NCBI RefSeq assembly: GCF_020911925.1
Contig: NZ_CP087134.1
Location: forward strand, 3,038,001 to 3,102,000
Direction of reading: 5' to 3'
Source of the DNA: Flavobacterium cupriresistens
GTDB lineage: Bacteria; Bacteroidota; Bacteroidia; Flavobacteriales; Flavobacteriaceae
Length of the DNA: 64,000 nucleotides
How positions within the stretch are numbered: position 1 is the stretch's first letter; every line of letters begins with the position of its first letter. The notes beneath the pieces were generated by a model. That model worked only from the letters and a program-made list of their open reading frames with translations. It had not been told where the DNA came from and did not search any database. Below are positions 8,646 through 16,634 of this stretch, piece after piece. A program made the translations under genes and the position numbers.

Positions 8646-9221
8646 TTATTTCAATTTTTTTAGCTCGTCATCCGTAAAGTTCTTAATTTCTTTTTCTTTG
8701 GCAAACTTTTCGGCATTGTAATTTCCCGATTTATTCTTCGGAATTGATAAACTGTTCCAGTCGTCTTTTTTTAATTGTTTGGCATAAAAAACAATTTGTC
8801 CGATATGATAAGGGTAATGTGCCAATTGTCGATTGATGGCTTCAATGACCGTATGGCCTTCGTTTCTGATGTAGATTATTTGGGAAAGTTGTTCGGGTTT
8901 TAAATTTTCTAAAGTAGTCAGAAAACAATCCCATCCTTTATTCCAAACCGCTAAAACTTCTTCTTTTGATTGTAAGTCATTTTCAAATTCGGCGTCACGA
9001 TTGCGCCATTCTTTTTCGCCATCGGTAGTTAGGAAATCAGTCCAACGTGATAACATATTGCCCGAAATGTGTTTTATGATTGTAGCGATACTATTGGTGT
9101 CCTCATTTACGGCAGTAAAAAGCTGTTCGGGTTCCAATTGAGCCATTGCTTTTTCGCCTAAGATTTTGTAATATAAAAATTGCTTTTTAACACTTTCTAA
9201 ATACGATTCGGTTGCATCCAT
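8646..9221 (-). CDS. DinB-superfamily (DUF1572-like) protein
   Basis: This 191-residue helical protein has three histidine clusters typical of DinB/YfiT-like four-helix proteins: IIKHISGN near residue 49, and QLAHYPYHIGQ near 133-143, which would bind a divalent metal. Length and the NxxSIATIIKHISGNMLSRWTDFLTTDGEK segment (given here only in outline) fit DUF1572. The biochemical role is unknown; relatives include bacillithiol and mycothiol transferases. It is the last gene of a tightly packed operon and starts 2 bp after the pentapeptide-repeat gene stops. Confidence 0.8.
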   Translation of the reverse strand: MDATESYLESVKKQFLYYKILGEKAMAQLEPEQLFTAVNEDTNSIATIIKHISGNMLSRWTDFLTTDGEKEWRNRDAEFENDLQSKEEVLAVWNKGWDCFLTTLENLKPEQLSQIIYIRNEGHTVIEAINRQLAHYPYHIGQIVFYAKQLKKDDWNSLSIPKNKSGNYNAEKFAKEKEIKNFTDDELKKLK

Positions 9222-9223
9222 AA

Positions 9224-9796
9224 CTAAACAATTTTAATGTCATATTTGTCTAAAAGGCCTTCAATTCCCTGAGTTGCAAATTGTGCTTTTCGCATCGGAT
9301 TGAATTCAGGATCAATTTTGTAATTATAAGCTGTTCTAAAGTCAACTGCCGCTAATTGAGTTTCGTTAAAAATAGCGCCTTCAAGATTGCAATTATCAAA
9401 AGAAGAGCTTGTGAGATTGGTTCCTATAAAAGTTACTTCTCTCACCGAACAGTTTATAAACTTAGTTTTTGGCATTTTTTTGTTCGAAAAAACAGCGTAG
9501 TCTAAAGTGCTTTCTTCAAAATAAACTTGAAATAAAAAGTCATCACACTCATTAAAAGCAATTCCTAAAAGTTTACAATTCTTAAAAGTCACATTTTTTA
9601 AACTCGTTCCGGCTAAACTGGTCATCGACAGATTACAATCTATAAATTCGCAGTCTAAAAAAGTATTGTAAGCAAAATTACTGTTGGAAAAATCACAATT
9701 TTTAAAAACACAATCTTCAAACTCCCGATTGTTTATTTTTTTATCAATATAAATGACTTTGTCAAATGTTTTCTGAATGTGTATTAGACTTTCCAT
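9224..9796 (-). CDS. Qnr/McbG-like pentapeptide-repeat protein
   Basis: The 190-residue protein is built of A(D/N)LXX-like pentapeptides (FEDCV FKNCD FSNSN FAYNT FLDCE FIDCN in succession) that form a right-handed quadrilateral beta-helix. A non-repeat break occurs near residues 80-105, and the C-terminus (GIEGLLDKYDIKI) resembles the helical dimerisation cap of Qnr and MfpA proteins, which mimic DNA and protect gyrase. Length is close to McbG (187) and below Qnr (~218). Its start overlaps the toxin stop by 13 bp, implying coupled translation. Gyrase protection is inference. Confidence 0.8.
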   Translation of the reverse strand: MESLIHIQKTFDKVIYIDKKINNREFEDCVFKNCDFSNSNFAYNTFLDCEFIDCNLSMTSLAGTSLKNVTFKNCKLLGIAFNECDDFLFQVYFEESTLDYAVFSNKKMPKTKFINCSVREVTFIGTNLTSSSFDNCNLEGAIFNETQLAAVDFRTAYNYKIDPEFNPMRKAQFATQGIEGLLDKYDIKIV

Positions 9797-10098
9797 GAAT
9801 ATTTTTTTGATTTCCGGGCAGTATGTCTTACCCGTAAAATTTGAATTACTTGATTGGTAATTTGGTATGAAACGCTGAAATTATAGATCATATAAACTCT
9901 GAAACTACCATCATTATTGGTTTTTTGCTTATCAAGTTTATAAATTTCAGGTTGTGTTTTTAGTATATCGGTACTGTCAAAAATGGAATTAATTACTTTG
10001 TCGGCAATTTGGAGTGATTTACTCTCAAAGAAAATATAGAAATGAATATCTTCTAATTGTTGTAGAGCGTTACCCGACCAAATTATTTTCTTCCCCAC
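9784..10098 (-). CDS. RelE/ParE-superfamily toxin
   Basis: This basic 104-residue protein has the RelE/ParE layout: N-terminal IIWSGNALQQLEDIHFYI (strand, then two helices), a middle helix (ADKVINSIFDSTDILKTQPE), and C-terminal strands with FRVYMIYNFSVSYQI and ILRVRHTARK. The HTAR ending is typical of ParE-type toxins. Its start overlaps the upstream antitoxin gene by 16 bp and its stop overlaps the pentapeptide gene by 13 bp. Whether it cuts mRNA like RelE or poisons gyrase like ParE cannot be decided from sequence. Confidence 0.82.
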   Translation of the reverse strand: MGKKIIWSGNALQQLEDIHFYIFFESKSLQIADKVINSIFDSTDILKTQPEIYKLDKQKTNNDGSFRVYMIYNFSVSYQITNQVIQILRVRHTARKSKKYSWKV

Positions 10099-10313
10099 TT
10101 TTTGGCTATTTCTTTGGTTTCTTCTTCAGAATGGAAATTCCCTTTTTTAATGTCTTCTAAAGCATTTTCTATATCTAAATTGTAGGCAGTATCAGAATCA
10201 GCAGTAGTGCTATTGACAGATTGTAAAAGATGTTTTAGTTTCTCTACAAAGGAAGGATCTTTGACCTTGTCAATTTCTTGATGAATCCAATTTATTTCTG
10301 CTTGCATATCCAT
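10083..10313 (-). CDS. Probable antitoxin of the RelE/ParE-type pair
   Basis: The 76-residue acidic protein precedes the toxin and overlaps it by 16 bp, the usual antitoxin-first order. It has a helical N-terminus (INWIHQEIDKVKDPSFVEKLKHLL), a short Ser/Thr/Asp-rich linker, and a C-terminal segment (ALEDIKKGNFHSEEETKEIAKKWGRK) that resembles the toxin-wrapping part of small addiction antitoxins. I see no classical ribbon-helix-helix or HTH, so autoregulation is uncertain. The assignment rests largely on context. Confidence 0.68.
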   Translation of the reverse strand: MDMQAEINWIHQEIDKVKDPSFVEKLKHLLQSVNSTTADSDTAYNLDIENALEDIKKGNFHSEEETKEIAKKWGRK

Positions 10314-10340
10314 AATAAAGAGTTTTAGTAAAGATATAAA

Positions 10341-10562
10341 TTAATCATTAAACAAACCTTTCATGATGATTTTCAATCCATAAAAAATTAAAAACATGGC
10401 ACTTAAACAAGCTACAATTCCGATTCCTAAAACCAAATAGTGCCAGTTCGTATGCTGATTCATAAAAGCGTTATAAATTAGGGATGGTCCAATGAATAGT
10501 AACGGTAATGAACCTGTCACGTATTTGATGCCTTTTCCGAGTAGTTCTTTATTTGTTGCCAT
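10341..10562 (-). CDS. Small two-TM membrane protein (DUF6095-like)
   Basis: The 73-residue protein has two hydrophobic segments (about 13-30 and 40-65) around a short polar loop containing NQHTNWH. It resembles the small flavobacterial DUF6095 family, whose function is not known. It lies 27 bp upstream of the antitoxin gene on the same strand and may be the first gene of that operon. Confidence 0.65.
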   Translation of the reverse strand: MATNKELLGKGIKYVTGSLPLLFIGPSLIYNAFMNQHTNWHYLVLGIGIVACLSAMFLIFYGLKIIMKGLFND

Positions 10563-10791
10563 TTTTTTTTAAGGTTTCAGGTTTAAAAGTGTTTCAGGTT
10601 TAAAGTTGTTTCAGGTTTCAAGTTTTTCGCAATCTTGTCATTTCGACGGAGGAGAAATCACACAAGAAATTCCGTTATGAAAATCGCTAATCTTTGTCGA
10701 ATTTTGAGTGTGATTTCTCGTACCTCGAAATGACAAATCGTATGACCAAAATGACAAATCGATAGTCTTTTCACCAAAAACATCTCACATT
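10563..10791. repeat. Intergenic tandem GTTTCAGGTTTAAA units and a palindrome
   Basis: Three successive copies of a ~18-bp GTTTCAGGTTTAAA unit lie at 10574-10622. Next to them TTGTCATTTCGA (10635-10646) and TCGAAATGACAAA enclose GAGAAATCACAC and GTGTGATTTCTC, ending near 10738. The inner pair is nearly the same as the GAGAAATCA / TGATTTCTC pair of the family A element at 1.8-2.0 kb. No gene is seen. Confidence 0.65.
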
Positions 10792-11604
10792 TTACAAATT
10801 ATAGTTGTCAACAGCATTTCTGACACTTCCATATTTTTTCAGCAAATCAGAGGCTTCTTCATAAGTGACAGGGATTTCTCCCATAATCATCTTGACACCG
10901 CGATCGACCAATTTGATGTTGCTGAGCTGCATATCGACCATTTTGTTTCCTTTTACTTTACCAATTTGGATCATGGCTGCAGTCGAAATCATATTCAGAA
11001 CTAATTTTTGTGCAGTTCCGGCTTTCATTCTGGAGCTTCCGGTAACAAATTCTGGTCCTACAACCACTTCAATTGGAAATTGTGCTGTTAGGGCCAAAGG
11101 ACTTCCTGCGTTACAGGTAATAGAGCCTGTAGTAATATTATTCTCATTACAAGTTTCTAAACCTCCAATAACATAAGGTGTTGTTCCAGAAGCAGCAATA
11201 CCTATAACAATATCATTTTTTCCAATATTATTTGCTTGTAAATCAATCCAGGCTTGTGCTGCATCGTCTTCGGCATTTTCTACGGCACGACGAATAGCGG
11301 TATCACCACCGGCAATAATTCCGTTTACTAGATCAAAGGGAACTCCAAAAGTAGGAGGGCACTCAGAAGCATCAACAACGCCTAAACGTCCCGATGTTCC
11401 GGCTCCGATGTAAAACATTCTTCCGCCTAGTTTTAACTTGGCTACAACTTGTGCTACAAGAGCTTCAATTTGTGGCATCGCTTTTTCAACGGCATGCGGA
11501 ACGGTTTTGTCCTCGTTATTGATATTAGCAAGCAATTCATGGACAGACATTTTTTCTAAATGATCATATTTTGATGCTTGTTCTGTAGTTTTTGTAAAAA
11601 TCAT
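10792..11604 (-). CDS. murQ: N-acetylmuramic acid 6-phosphate etherase
   Basis: MurQ removes the lactyl ether from MurNAc-6-phosphate, giving GlcNAc-6-phosphate in cytoplasmic cell-wall recycling. The 270-residue protein carries the SIS-domain sugar-phosphate motif GAGTSGRLG (68-75) followed by ASECPPTFG, with E81 in the position of the catalytic Glu, and the MKAGTAQKLVLNM segment typical of the family. Length is somewhat below the ~300 of E. coli MurQ, as in other Bacteroidota. A well-formed promoter lies just upstream. No murein-sugar kinase or transporter gene is adjacent. Confidence 0.95.
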   Translation of the reverse strand: MIFTKTTEQASKYDHLEKMSVHELLANINNEDKTVPHAVEKAMPQIEALVAQVVAKLKLGGRMFYIGAGTSGRLGVVDASECPPTFGVPFDLVNGIIAGGDTAIRRAVENAEDDAAQAWIDLQANNIGKNDIVIGIAASGTTPYVIGGLETCNENNITTGSITCNAGSPLALTAQFPIEVVVGPEFVTGSSRMKAGTAQKLVLNMISTAAMIQIGKVKGNKMVDMQLSNIKLVDRGVKMIMGEIPVTYEEASDLLKKYGSVRNAVDNYNL

Positions 11605-11635
11605 GGTATCTTTTATGTGCTGTGTTACAAAGCCT

Positions 11636-11666
11636 CAAAGTTACAAAGTTTTAAGGCTTATAACAA
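11636..11666 (-). promoter_or_regulatory. Promoter of murQ
   Basis: The minus strand reads TTG (11664-11666), 20 bp, TAACTTTG (11636-11643), which fits the known TTG-N17-23-TAnnTTTG pattern. The implied 5' leader is about 25 nt. Confidence 0.55.
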
Positions 11667-11795
11667 CGAAATATATTTGTACCAATTAGTTTTTTGTGAG
11701 GAATTAGAAACAACCTGCTTCTGTATGTTTATGAAATGTGGGTATTGTAAGCGATTTGTCAAATAGAATCTCTTGTTAAGATCTGTTGCTGTTAA

Positions 11796-12464
11796 TTATA
11801 AGAAAAAAGCCAACAGAACTCCAAGAACGATCATCGACACTTTAGCGACATTAAATTTATGTCCTTCACTACTTTCAAAAATAATAGTAGAGGAGATGTG
11901 AAACAAGATACCGATTACAACTGCTGTAATCTCTGTATAGTATTCGTTTAAAATCGGCAAATATTCTGATGCGATTGTACCTAACGGCGTCATAACTGCA
12001 AAAGTTAGCATAAAAGCAAAAATGGCTTTTTTGTTTAAGCTTGCGTTTAGGAAAAATGTCGTTAATATAATGGCAATTGGCAAATGATGAATTGCAATTC
12101 CAATCGCTAAATCATGATGATGGCTGACTGGGAAACCTTCTAAAAAAGCATGAATACACAAACTTATAAAAAGCAACCACGGGATTTGGTTCATTTTTTC
12201 GTGCCCGTGAACATGACCGTGTTCTGCGCCTTGTGAGAAAAATTCCAGAATGATCTGAAACAGGATTCCCACCATGATAAACAAACCAATATTATGATTG
12301 TGTGACGCGTAAACTTCCGGCAACAGGTGCATAACCGTCAAGGATAGTAAAAACGAGCCGCTAAAAGCTAATAAAAGTTTTAGATTGGATTTGTTTTTTG
12401 GCTTTAAAAACAAAGCTACAATATAGCCCAGAAGTACCGAAAATAAAGGTAATAAGTAGTTCAT
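11796..12464 (-). CDS. ZIP-family metal transporter
   Basis: The 222-residue protein has seven or eight hydrophobic segments and a cytoplasmic-type His-rich loop (HGHVHGHEK near 82-90). Conserved membrane metal sites of ZIP proteins are visible: IHAFLEGFPVSHHH and IAIHHLPIAIIL. These proteins import zinc or other divalent cations. Substrate cannot be told. It is monocistronic, with short repeated GTTTAATCG units in the 90 bp upstream. Confidence 0.87.
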   Translation of the reverse strand: MNYLLPLFSVLLGYIVALFLKPKNKSNLKLLLAFSGSFLLSLTVMHLLPEVYASHNHNIGLFIMVGILFQIILEFFSQGAEHGHVHGHEKMNQIPWLLFISLCIHAFLEGFPVSHHHDLAIGIAIHHLPIAIILTTFFLNASLNKKAIFAFMLTFAVMTPLGTIASEYLPILNEYYTEITAVVIGILFHISSTIIFESSEGHKFNVAKVSMIVLGVLLAFFL

Positions 12465-12554
12465 TTTTTGTTTAATCGTTTGTTAAGTTTAATCGTTTAA
12501 CTGTTGGGTTGTTTAATCGATGCAACGGTTAAACAAAGTGGCAATTAAACCATT

Positions 12555-13319
12555 TTATTTAAAAATCATGATTAATCGTTCGCTTTCAGTCTTATGAAAC
12601 TTTTTTAGTTTATAATCTCCAAAAGTATCTAAAAGAAAAATACCTGCTTCATTCATTAACTCTTCGAAATCCTTTAATGTTAAGGCTTTTACTTTTTCAG
12701 TAAAATGAAAATGCTGGCCTTTATCTTCAAAATCTATTTCTTTAAAAATATGTCCGTCTTGTAGATATCTTTTAATTTTAAAATCGATATCGTCTACTGT
12801 TTTAATTTCTTCGGGAACCAAAGTTTCTAAGACCTGAGTTACATTCATGAAATCAATTACAGCAAAACCATATTCGGATAAGCTTTCTTTTATGGCTTTT
12901 AAGGTGGTTAGATTGTCGTCGTCACTTTCGAAATAACCAAAACTGGTAAACAAATTGAATATCGCATCAAATTTTTCTTCAAAAGGCTCACGCATGTCGT
13001 GTACCTTAAAATGAAGTGTCTCATTACTGTTTTTGCTTGCTTCAGCAATGCTGTTTTCAGATAAATCGGCTCCTATTACGTTAAAACCTAACTGGTTTAA
13101 GTAAATAGAGTGACGGCCTTTCCCGCAGGCAAGATCGAGTACTTTTGCTTTTTCAGGTAAATTTAGATAATGTGTAAGATTATCCATGAAAATCTGAGCT
13201 TCGCGGTAGTTTCTATCTTTATAAAGAATGTGGTAATAAGGAGTGTCAAACCACGAAGTAAACCAATTTTCGGTGTTACGTTCCTGATTCGGTGTGGATG
13301 AGTTCGATGCGTCAGACAT
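12555..13319 (-). CDS. Class I SAM-dependent methyltransferase
   Basis: The 254-residue protein has motif I VLDLACGKGRHSIYL (about 60-74), followed by GFNVIGADLS (acidic end of strand 2) and FDAIFNLFTSFGYF. It resembles small-molecule methyltransferases of the Methyltransf_25/11 group that are widespread in Bacteroidota. Substrate unknown. It is divergent from the THUMP-domain RNA methyltransferase gene, with 160 bp between them. Confidence 0.85.
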   Translation of the reverse strand: MSDASNSSTPNQERNTENWFTSWFDTPYYHILYKDRNYREAQIFMDNLTHYLNLPEKAKVLDLACGKGRHSIYLNQLGFNVIGADLSENSIAEASKNSNETLHFKVHDMREPFEEKFDAIFNLFTSFGYFESDDDNLTTLKAIKESLSEYGFAVIDFMNVTQVLETLVPEEIKTVDDIDFKIKRYLQDGHIFKEIDFEDKGQHFHFTEKVKALTLKDFEELMNEAGIFLLDTFGDYKLKKFHKTESERLIMIFK

Positions 13320-13478
13320 TTATTCTATTTCAATTAATTCAAAAGTCCCGCAAATTTAGTGTATTTTTGCCGAAAAATAACTATTTCGCAATGATACCTC
13401 GTGAATCATTGTGTGTAAGGTGAAATTTTTAATGCAGATTTGAGATTGATAAGAAATCTGTTTTAATTTAGAGAAAAA

Positions 13479-14642
13479 ATGGAAGAAAATTTTAGAATGA
13501 TAGCCAAATGTTTTTTTGGTTTTGAAGAAATATTGGAAAATGAGTTGCGTGCGCTTGGTGCTCAGGATGTAGAAAAAGGAGTGCGAATGGTTAGTTTTAA
13601 AGGCGACAAAGGATTTATGTACAAAGCCAATTTGTCGTTGCGTACTGCTCTTAAAGTTTTGAAACCTATATATTCTTTCAGGGCGAATAATGAACAGGCA
13701 TTGTATAAAGGAATTTCAGGTGTAAACTGGTCTAAATTATTGAATGCCAATCAGACTTTTGTTATTGATGCTACGGTACATTCTACTTATTTTAATCACT
13801 CTGAGTTTGTTTCTCAAAAGTGTAAAGATGCCATTGTAGATCAATTTAGAGAGCGAACAGGGCAACGTCCGAGTATTGATAAAGCTTTTCCGGATTTAAG
13901 AATTAACATTCATATTGATAAAGATCAGGTTTCGGTTGCGTTGGATACTTCAGGGAATTCATTGCACCAACGTGGTTACAGAACTGCTACGAATATTGCA
14001 CCGATTAATGAGGTTTTGGCAGCAGGAATTTTATTGTTGTCAGGTTGGGAAGGACAGAGTCATTTTCTGGATCCAATGTGTGGTTCGGGAACGTTTTTGG
14101 CAGAAGCTGCTATGATTGCTTGTAATATTCCGGCAAACATTAATCGTAAAGAGTTTGCTTTTGAGAAATGGAAAGACTGGGACAATGATTTATTTGATCA
14201 GATTGTAAACAGTCTGATGAAAAAGACAAAAGAATTTCATTACACCATAAAAGGTTTTGACAAAGCGCCAAGTGCGGTAAATAAAGCTAAAGATAACATC
14301 AGAAACGCTAATTTAGAAGATTACGTTACGGTTCAGGAAAACAACTTTTTTGATAGCGAAAAAGCGGTTGAAGGTAAATTACATATGGTTTTCAATCCTC
14401 CTTATGATGAACGTTTGGACATTCATATGGAAGAATTCTATAAAAATATTGGAGATACTTTGAAGAAAAGCTACCCGGGAACAAACGCCTGGTTTATTAC
14501 AGCCAATCTTGAAGCACTGAAATTTGTTGGATTAAAACCGTCTAGAAAAATCAAACTTTTCAACGCAAGTTTAGAAGCGCGTTTGGTGAAGTACGAAATG
14601 TACGAGGGAAGTAAGAGAACTAAGTTTCAGGTTAATGAATAG
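13479..14642 (+). CDS. THUMP-domain RNA N2-guanine methyltransferase (RlmL/RlmK N-terminal-like)
   Basis: The 387-residue protein has a ferredoxin-like/THUMP N-terminus (residues 5-160, including FNHSEFVSQKCKDAIVDQFR) and a Rossmann methyltransferase domain with FLDPMCGSGTFLAEAA (about 194-209) and the catalytic NPPYDER. This is the layout of YpsC/RlmL-type enzymes that methylate guanine N2 in 23S rRNA; it lacks the second RlmK methyltransferase half of E. coli RlmKL, as usual outside gammaproteobacteria. A TATTTTTG -7-like box lies at 13372-13379. Target nucleotide is inferred from the family only. Confidence 0.88.
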   Translation: MEENFRMIAKCFFGFEEILENELRALGAQDVEKGVRMVSFKGDKGFMYKANLSLRTALKVLKPIYSFRANNEQALYKGISGVNWSKLLNANQTFVIDATVHSTYFNHSEFVSQKCKDAIVDQFRERTGQRPSIDKAFPDLRINIHIDKDQVSVALDTSGNSLHQRGYRTATNIAPINEVLAAGILLLSGWEGQSHFLDPMCGSGTFLAEAAMIACNIPANINRKEFAFEKWKDWDNDLFDQIVNSLMKKTKEFHYTIKGFDKAPSAVNKAKDNIRNANLEDYVTVQENNFFDSEKAVEGKLHMVFNPPYDERLDIHMEEFYKNIGDTLKKSYPGTNAWFITANLEALKFVGLKPSRKIKLFNASLEARLVKYEMYEGSKRTKFQVNE

Positions 14643-14793
14643 GAAAAAGGTTCTAAGGGACTAAGTTTCTGAGGTGCTAAGCTTTTCTATACAATTTAAA
14701 ATAATAATTTTAAGGTTCTAAGATGTTGAGTTGCCAGATTAAAAAAATCTTAGAAACTCAGTATCTTAGAACCTTAGCAACTTAAAAAAAAAA
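14643..14793. repeat. CTAAG/TTCTGAG repeat cluster
   Basis: GGTTCTAAGGGACTAAGTTT at the left is mirrored by degenerate copies of AAACTCAGTATCTTAGAACC at the right (14755-14774), giving a loose long inverted repeat. The same CTAAG-type 11-12-mers recur at 15.03-15.12, 15.26-15.31, 19.70-19.91 and 25.96-26.04 kb. Confidence 0.65.
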
Positions 14794-15030
14794 ATGACAA
14801 AACTACAAGTAAGAGGTTTTTTATATCAGTTGGGATGTTTCGCTATTTTGTTTATAGCAGGAAGGTATTTGGTAGCAAGCTATACGGGATTAACAGGACT
14901 TTGGATTCCGGTGACCTCTTTTATTGCCGCGACTTTGATTTCGCCTAAATTTCAAGCAGTAAAAACCAAAGACGGTGAAAAGCTTTTTATGAAATGGATT
15001 TTTATAAAAGGAATTAGAGAAATAGGGTAG
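14794..15030 (+). CDS. Small membrane protein, unknown function
   Basis: The 78-residue product has two hydrophobic segments (about 10-27 and 35-50) and a basic C-terminal tail (KTKDGEKLFMKWIFIKGIREIG). I do not recognise a family. It follows the RNA methyltransferase gene on the same strand, 151 bp apart with repeats between, so cotranscription is possible but unproven. Confidence 0.6.
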   Translation: MTKLQVRGFLYQLGCFAILFIAGRYLVASYTGLTGLWIPVTSFIAATLISPKFQAVKTKDGEKLFMKWIFIKGIREIG

Positions 15031-15317
15031 GTGTTGAAGGTGCTAAGGTTCTAAGTGACTGAGTTTCTAAGCGACTGAGTTTCTAAGAAAAAACTTAGCG
15101 ACTCTGCGTCTTTGCGAGATTCTAAAAACGAGACAAAGTGTATCATAACTTTTAGTTTTGATTGGTTTGAGATGAGTTTTTCTGATAAAAAATAAGCCAC
15201 AAATTCAAGAATTATTAAGTTTAATTCGTGAATTTGTGGCTTATTTTTTGGCTGTATTTTTCTCAGTTAAAAAACTCAGAAACTTAGCGACTTAGGAGCT
15301 TAGCAACTTAAGAAAAC
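15031..15317. repeat. CTAAG-type repeats on both sides of a long hairpin
   Basis: Tandem GTGACTGAGTTTCTAAG-like units (15045-15090) are mirrored by CTCAGAAACTTAGCGACTTA (15272-15291). The terminator hairpin described separately sits between them. No gene is seen. Confidence 0.6.
15186..15248. terminator. Bidirectional terminator between convergent genes
   Basis: AATAAGCCACAAATTCA and TGAATTTGTGGCTTATT form a perfect 17-bp stem, with further pairing (GAATT/AATTC) toward the loop. A-tracts and T-tracts flank it, so it can end both the small membrane gene (plus) and the DUF6048 operon (minus). Confidence 0.8.
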
Positions 15318-16136
15318 CTATTTCTTCGGAATGTCCTTAATCTCCGGTATGATTACTTTTTTCTTGTAAAGCGGAATAAAATAAGAAACAGTATAATTAA
15401 AACCTACTCCAAAATTTCCGTCATAGGTTCTGTTGAAACCGGGAATGTAAAGATTTTCAAAATTCCCTGGTTCTTTATTGCTTACCAAAAGTTTTAACTG
15501 AACACCAAAACCAACGAATACGTTATTGAAAACTTTTGCTTTAACTCCCATAGCGACTTCGAGCCAGGCAGCAGTAAGACCATTGTATTTCTCACCTGAA
15601 ACAATTGATTCTTGTGATGACCAGTAAGGATCTCGATTATAGATTTTATAAGTATTTAATTGTTGACTAAAAGTACTAAAACCGCCTCGCAAGCCTATAG
15701 TGATAAGGTTTTCCATATCAAGCCAGTTTTGATACGTATTGTAGTCAAAACCTCCTTTTATATACGTTCCTGTTGCGGTGGAGTTTACTCTGTCGTCATC
15801 AGTGGTTTTGTCTTCAAAACCAAGTTCTGCTGCTAAATAGTATTTTTTCGTCAGACGAAAATCACCTGTAAATTCAACACCTTTATAATCTTTGTCGTAA
15901 AAACCACGTGTTAATTTGTAGACATCAACACCAACGCGCAGACCGTATCGATCTGTTTTTGGAGGGATTGTGTCCGTGGTAACCTGCTGAGCAGCTGGTT
16001 TTTTGATTTCCGATTTTGGTTTTTCCTGAACAGTTTCTTTTGTTTTGGTTGTTTCTTGTGCCTGAACCATAAACATTGAAAACAAGAGAGGAATACTAAA
16101 AAAATACTTCAACATGTGTCTCATTTTCGTATTCAA
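15318..16136 (-). CDS. DUF6048-like outer-membrane beta-barrel protein
   Basis: The longest frame is 272 residues and overlaps the upstream DUF6452 gene by 41 bp; ATG codons at 16124 or 16115 are equally likely starts and would put the signal peptide (MLKYFFSIPLLFSMFMVQAQ) first. After the signal a Lys/Pro/Thr-rich linker leads to alternating hydrophobic strands (GLRVGVDVYKL, YLAAELGFED, GTYIKGGFDYN, VFVGFGVQLKLL, NFGVGFNYTVSYFIPLY), the look of an 8- to 12-stranded barrel. It fits flavobacterial DUF6048. Function unknown; the fixed pairing with DUF6452 suggests a joint envelope role. Confidence 0.72.
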   Translation of the reverse strand: MNTKMRHMLKYFFSIPLLFSMFMVQAQETTKTKETVQEKPKSEIKKPAAQQVTTDTIPPKTDRYGLRVGVDVYKLTRGFYDKDYKGVEFTGDFRLTKKYYLAAELGFEDKTTDDDRVNSTATGTYIKGGFDYNTYQNWLDMENLITIGLRGGFSTFSQQLNTYKIYNRDPYWSSQESIVSGEKYNGLTAAWLEVAMGVKAKVFNNVFVGFGVQLKLLVSNKEPGNFENLYIPGFNRTYDGNFGVGFNYTVSYFIPLYKKKVIIPEIKDIPKK

Positions 16137-16623
16137 TGTTAGTTTTTTTTATGTTAATTTGTTTCATCCAAGGGTTGTCAGCATCAGGGATTATTCGAAT
16201 GAAAGCTTCTAGATTAAAAATAGTTTTAACACCACAAGCTCTTGAAACATAAATGTTTTGACGCGTGTACTTAAATTCCAGTACATCCGTATTAAACTCA
16301 GGAGAATTCGGATTTCCCGAGTCGTAAATAAACGTATAAGTTGTCGTGTCAGCATCTGTTCTTAAAGGAATAGATATAGTGTTCGCACTGGTTATGTACA
16401 TTGCATCACCAATACCGGTTTTGTTGAAAACAATACCTCTATCTTGATTTTTACCAATTACTTTAAGGTTTTTTACATTCTTTTTTATAGATGCATTGGT
16501 TATGTCATAAAAGGAGATTACTAAACGTGGCGTTGTTGGTGTATCTGCATCACAAATGTCATCTTTCTCGCAGCCGGATAAACCAAAAGCAAAAAGCAAT
16601 AAAAAAGAGATTATTTTTTTCAT
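16096..16623 (-). CDS. DUF6452-like lipoprotein
   Basis: The 175-residue protein has a lipoprotein signal (LFAFGLSG-C18-EKDD) and a CDADTPTTPRLVISFYD segment that I associate with DUF6452, followed by a beta-rich domain with a second Cys in SRACGVKT. Function unknown. It starts 11 bp after rlmD stops, and its 3' end overlaps the DUF6048 gene, so rlmD, this gene and DUF6048 form one transcription unit. Confidence 0.75.
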   Translation of the reverse strand: MKKIISFLLLFAFGLSGCEKDDICDADTPTTPRLVISFYDITNASIKKNVKNLKVIGKNQDRGIVFNKTGIGDAMYITSANTISIPLRTDADTTTYTFIYDSGNPNSPEFNTDVLEFKYTRQNIYVSRACGVKTIFNLEAFIRIIPDADNPWMKQINIKKTNIEYENETHVEVFF

Positions 16624-16634
16624 GTATATTTTTG

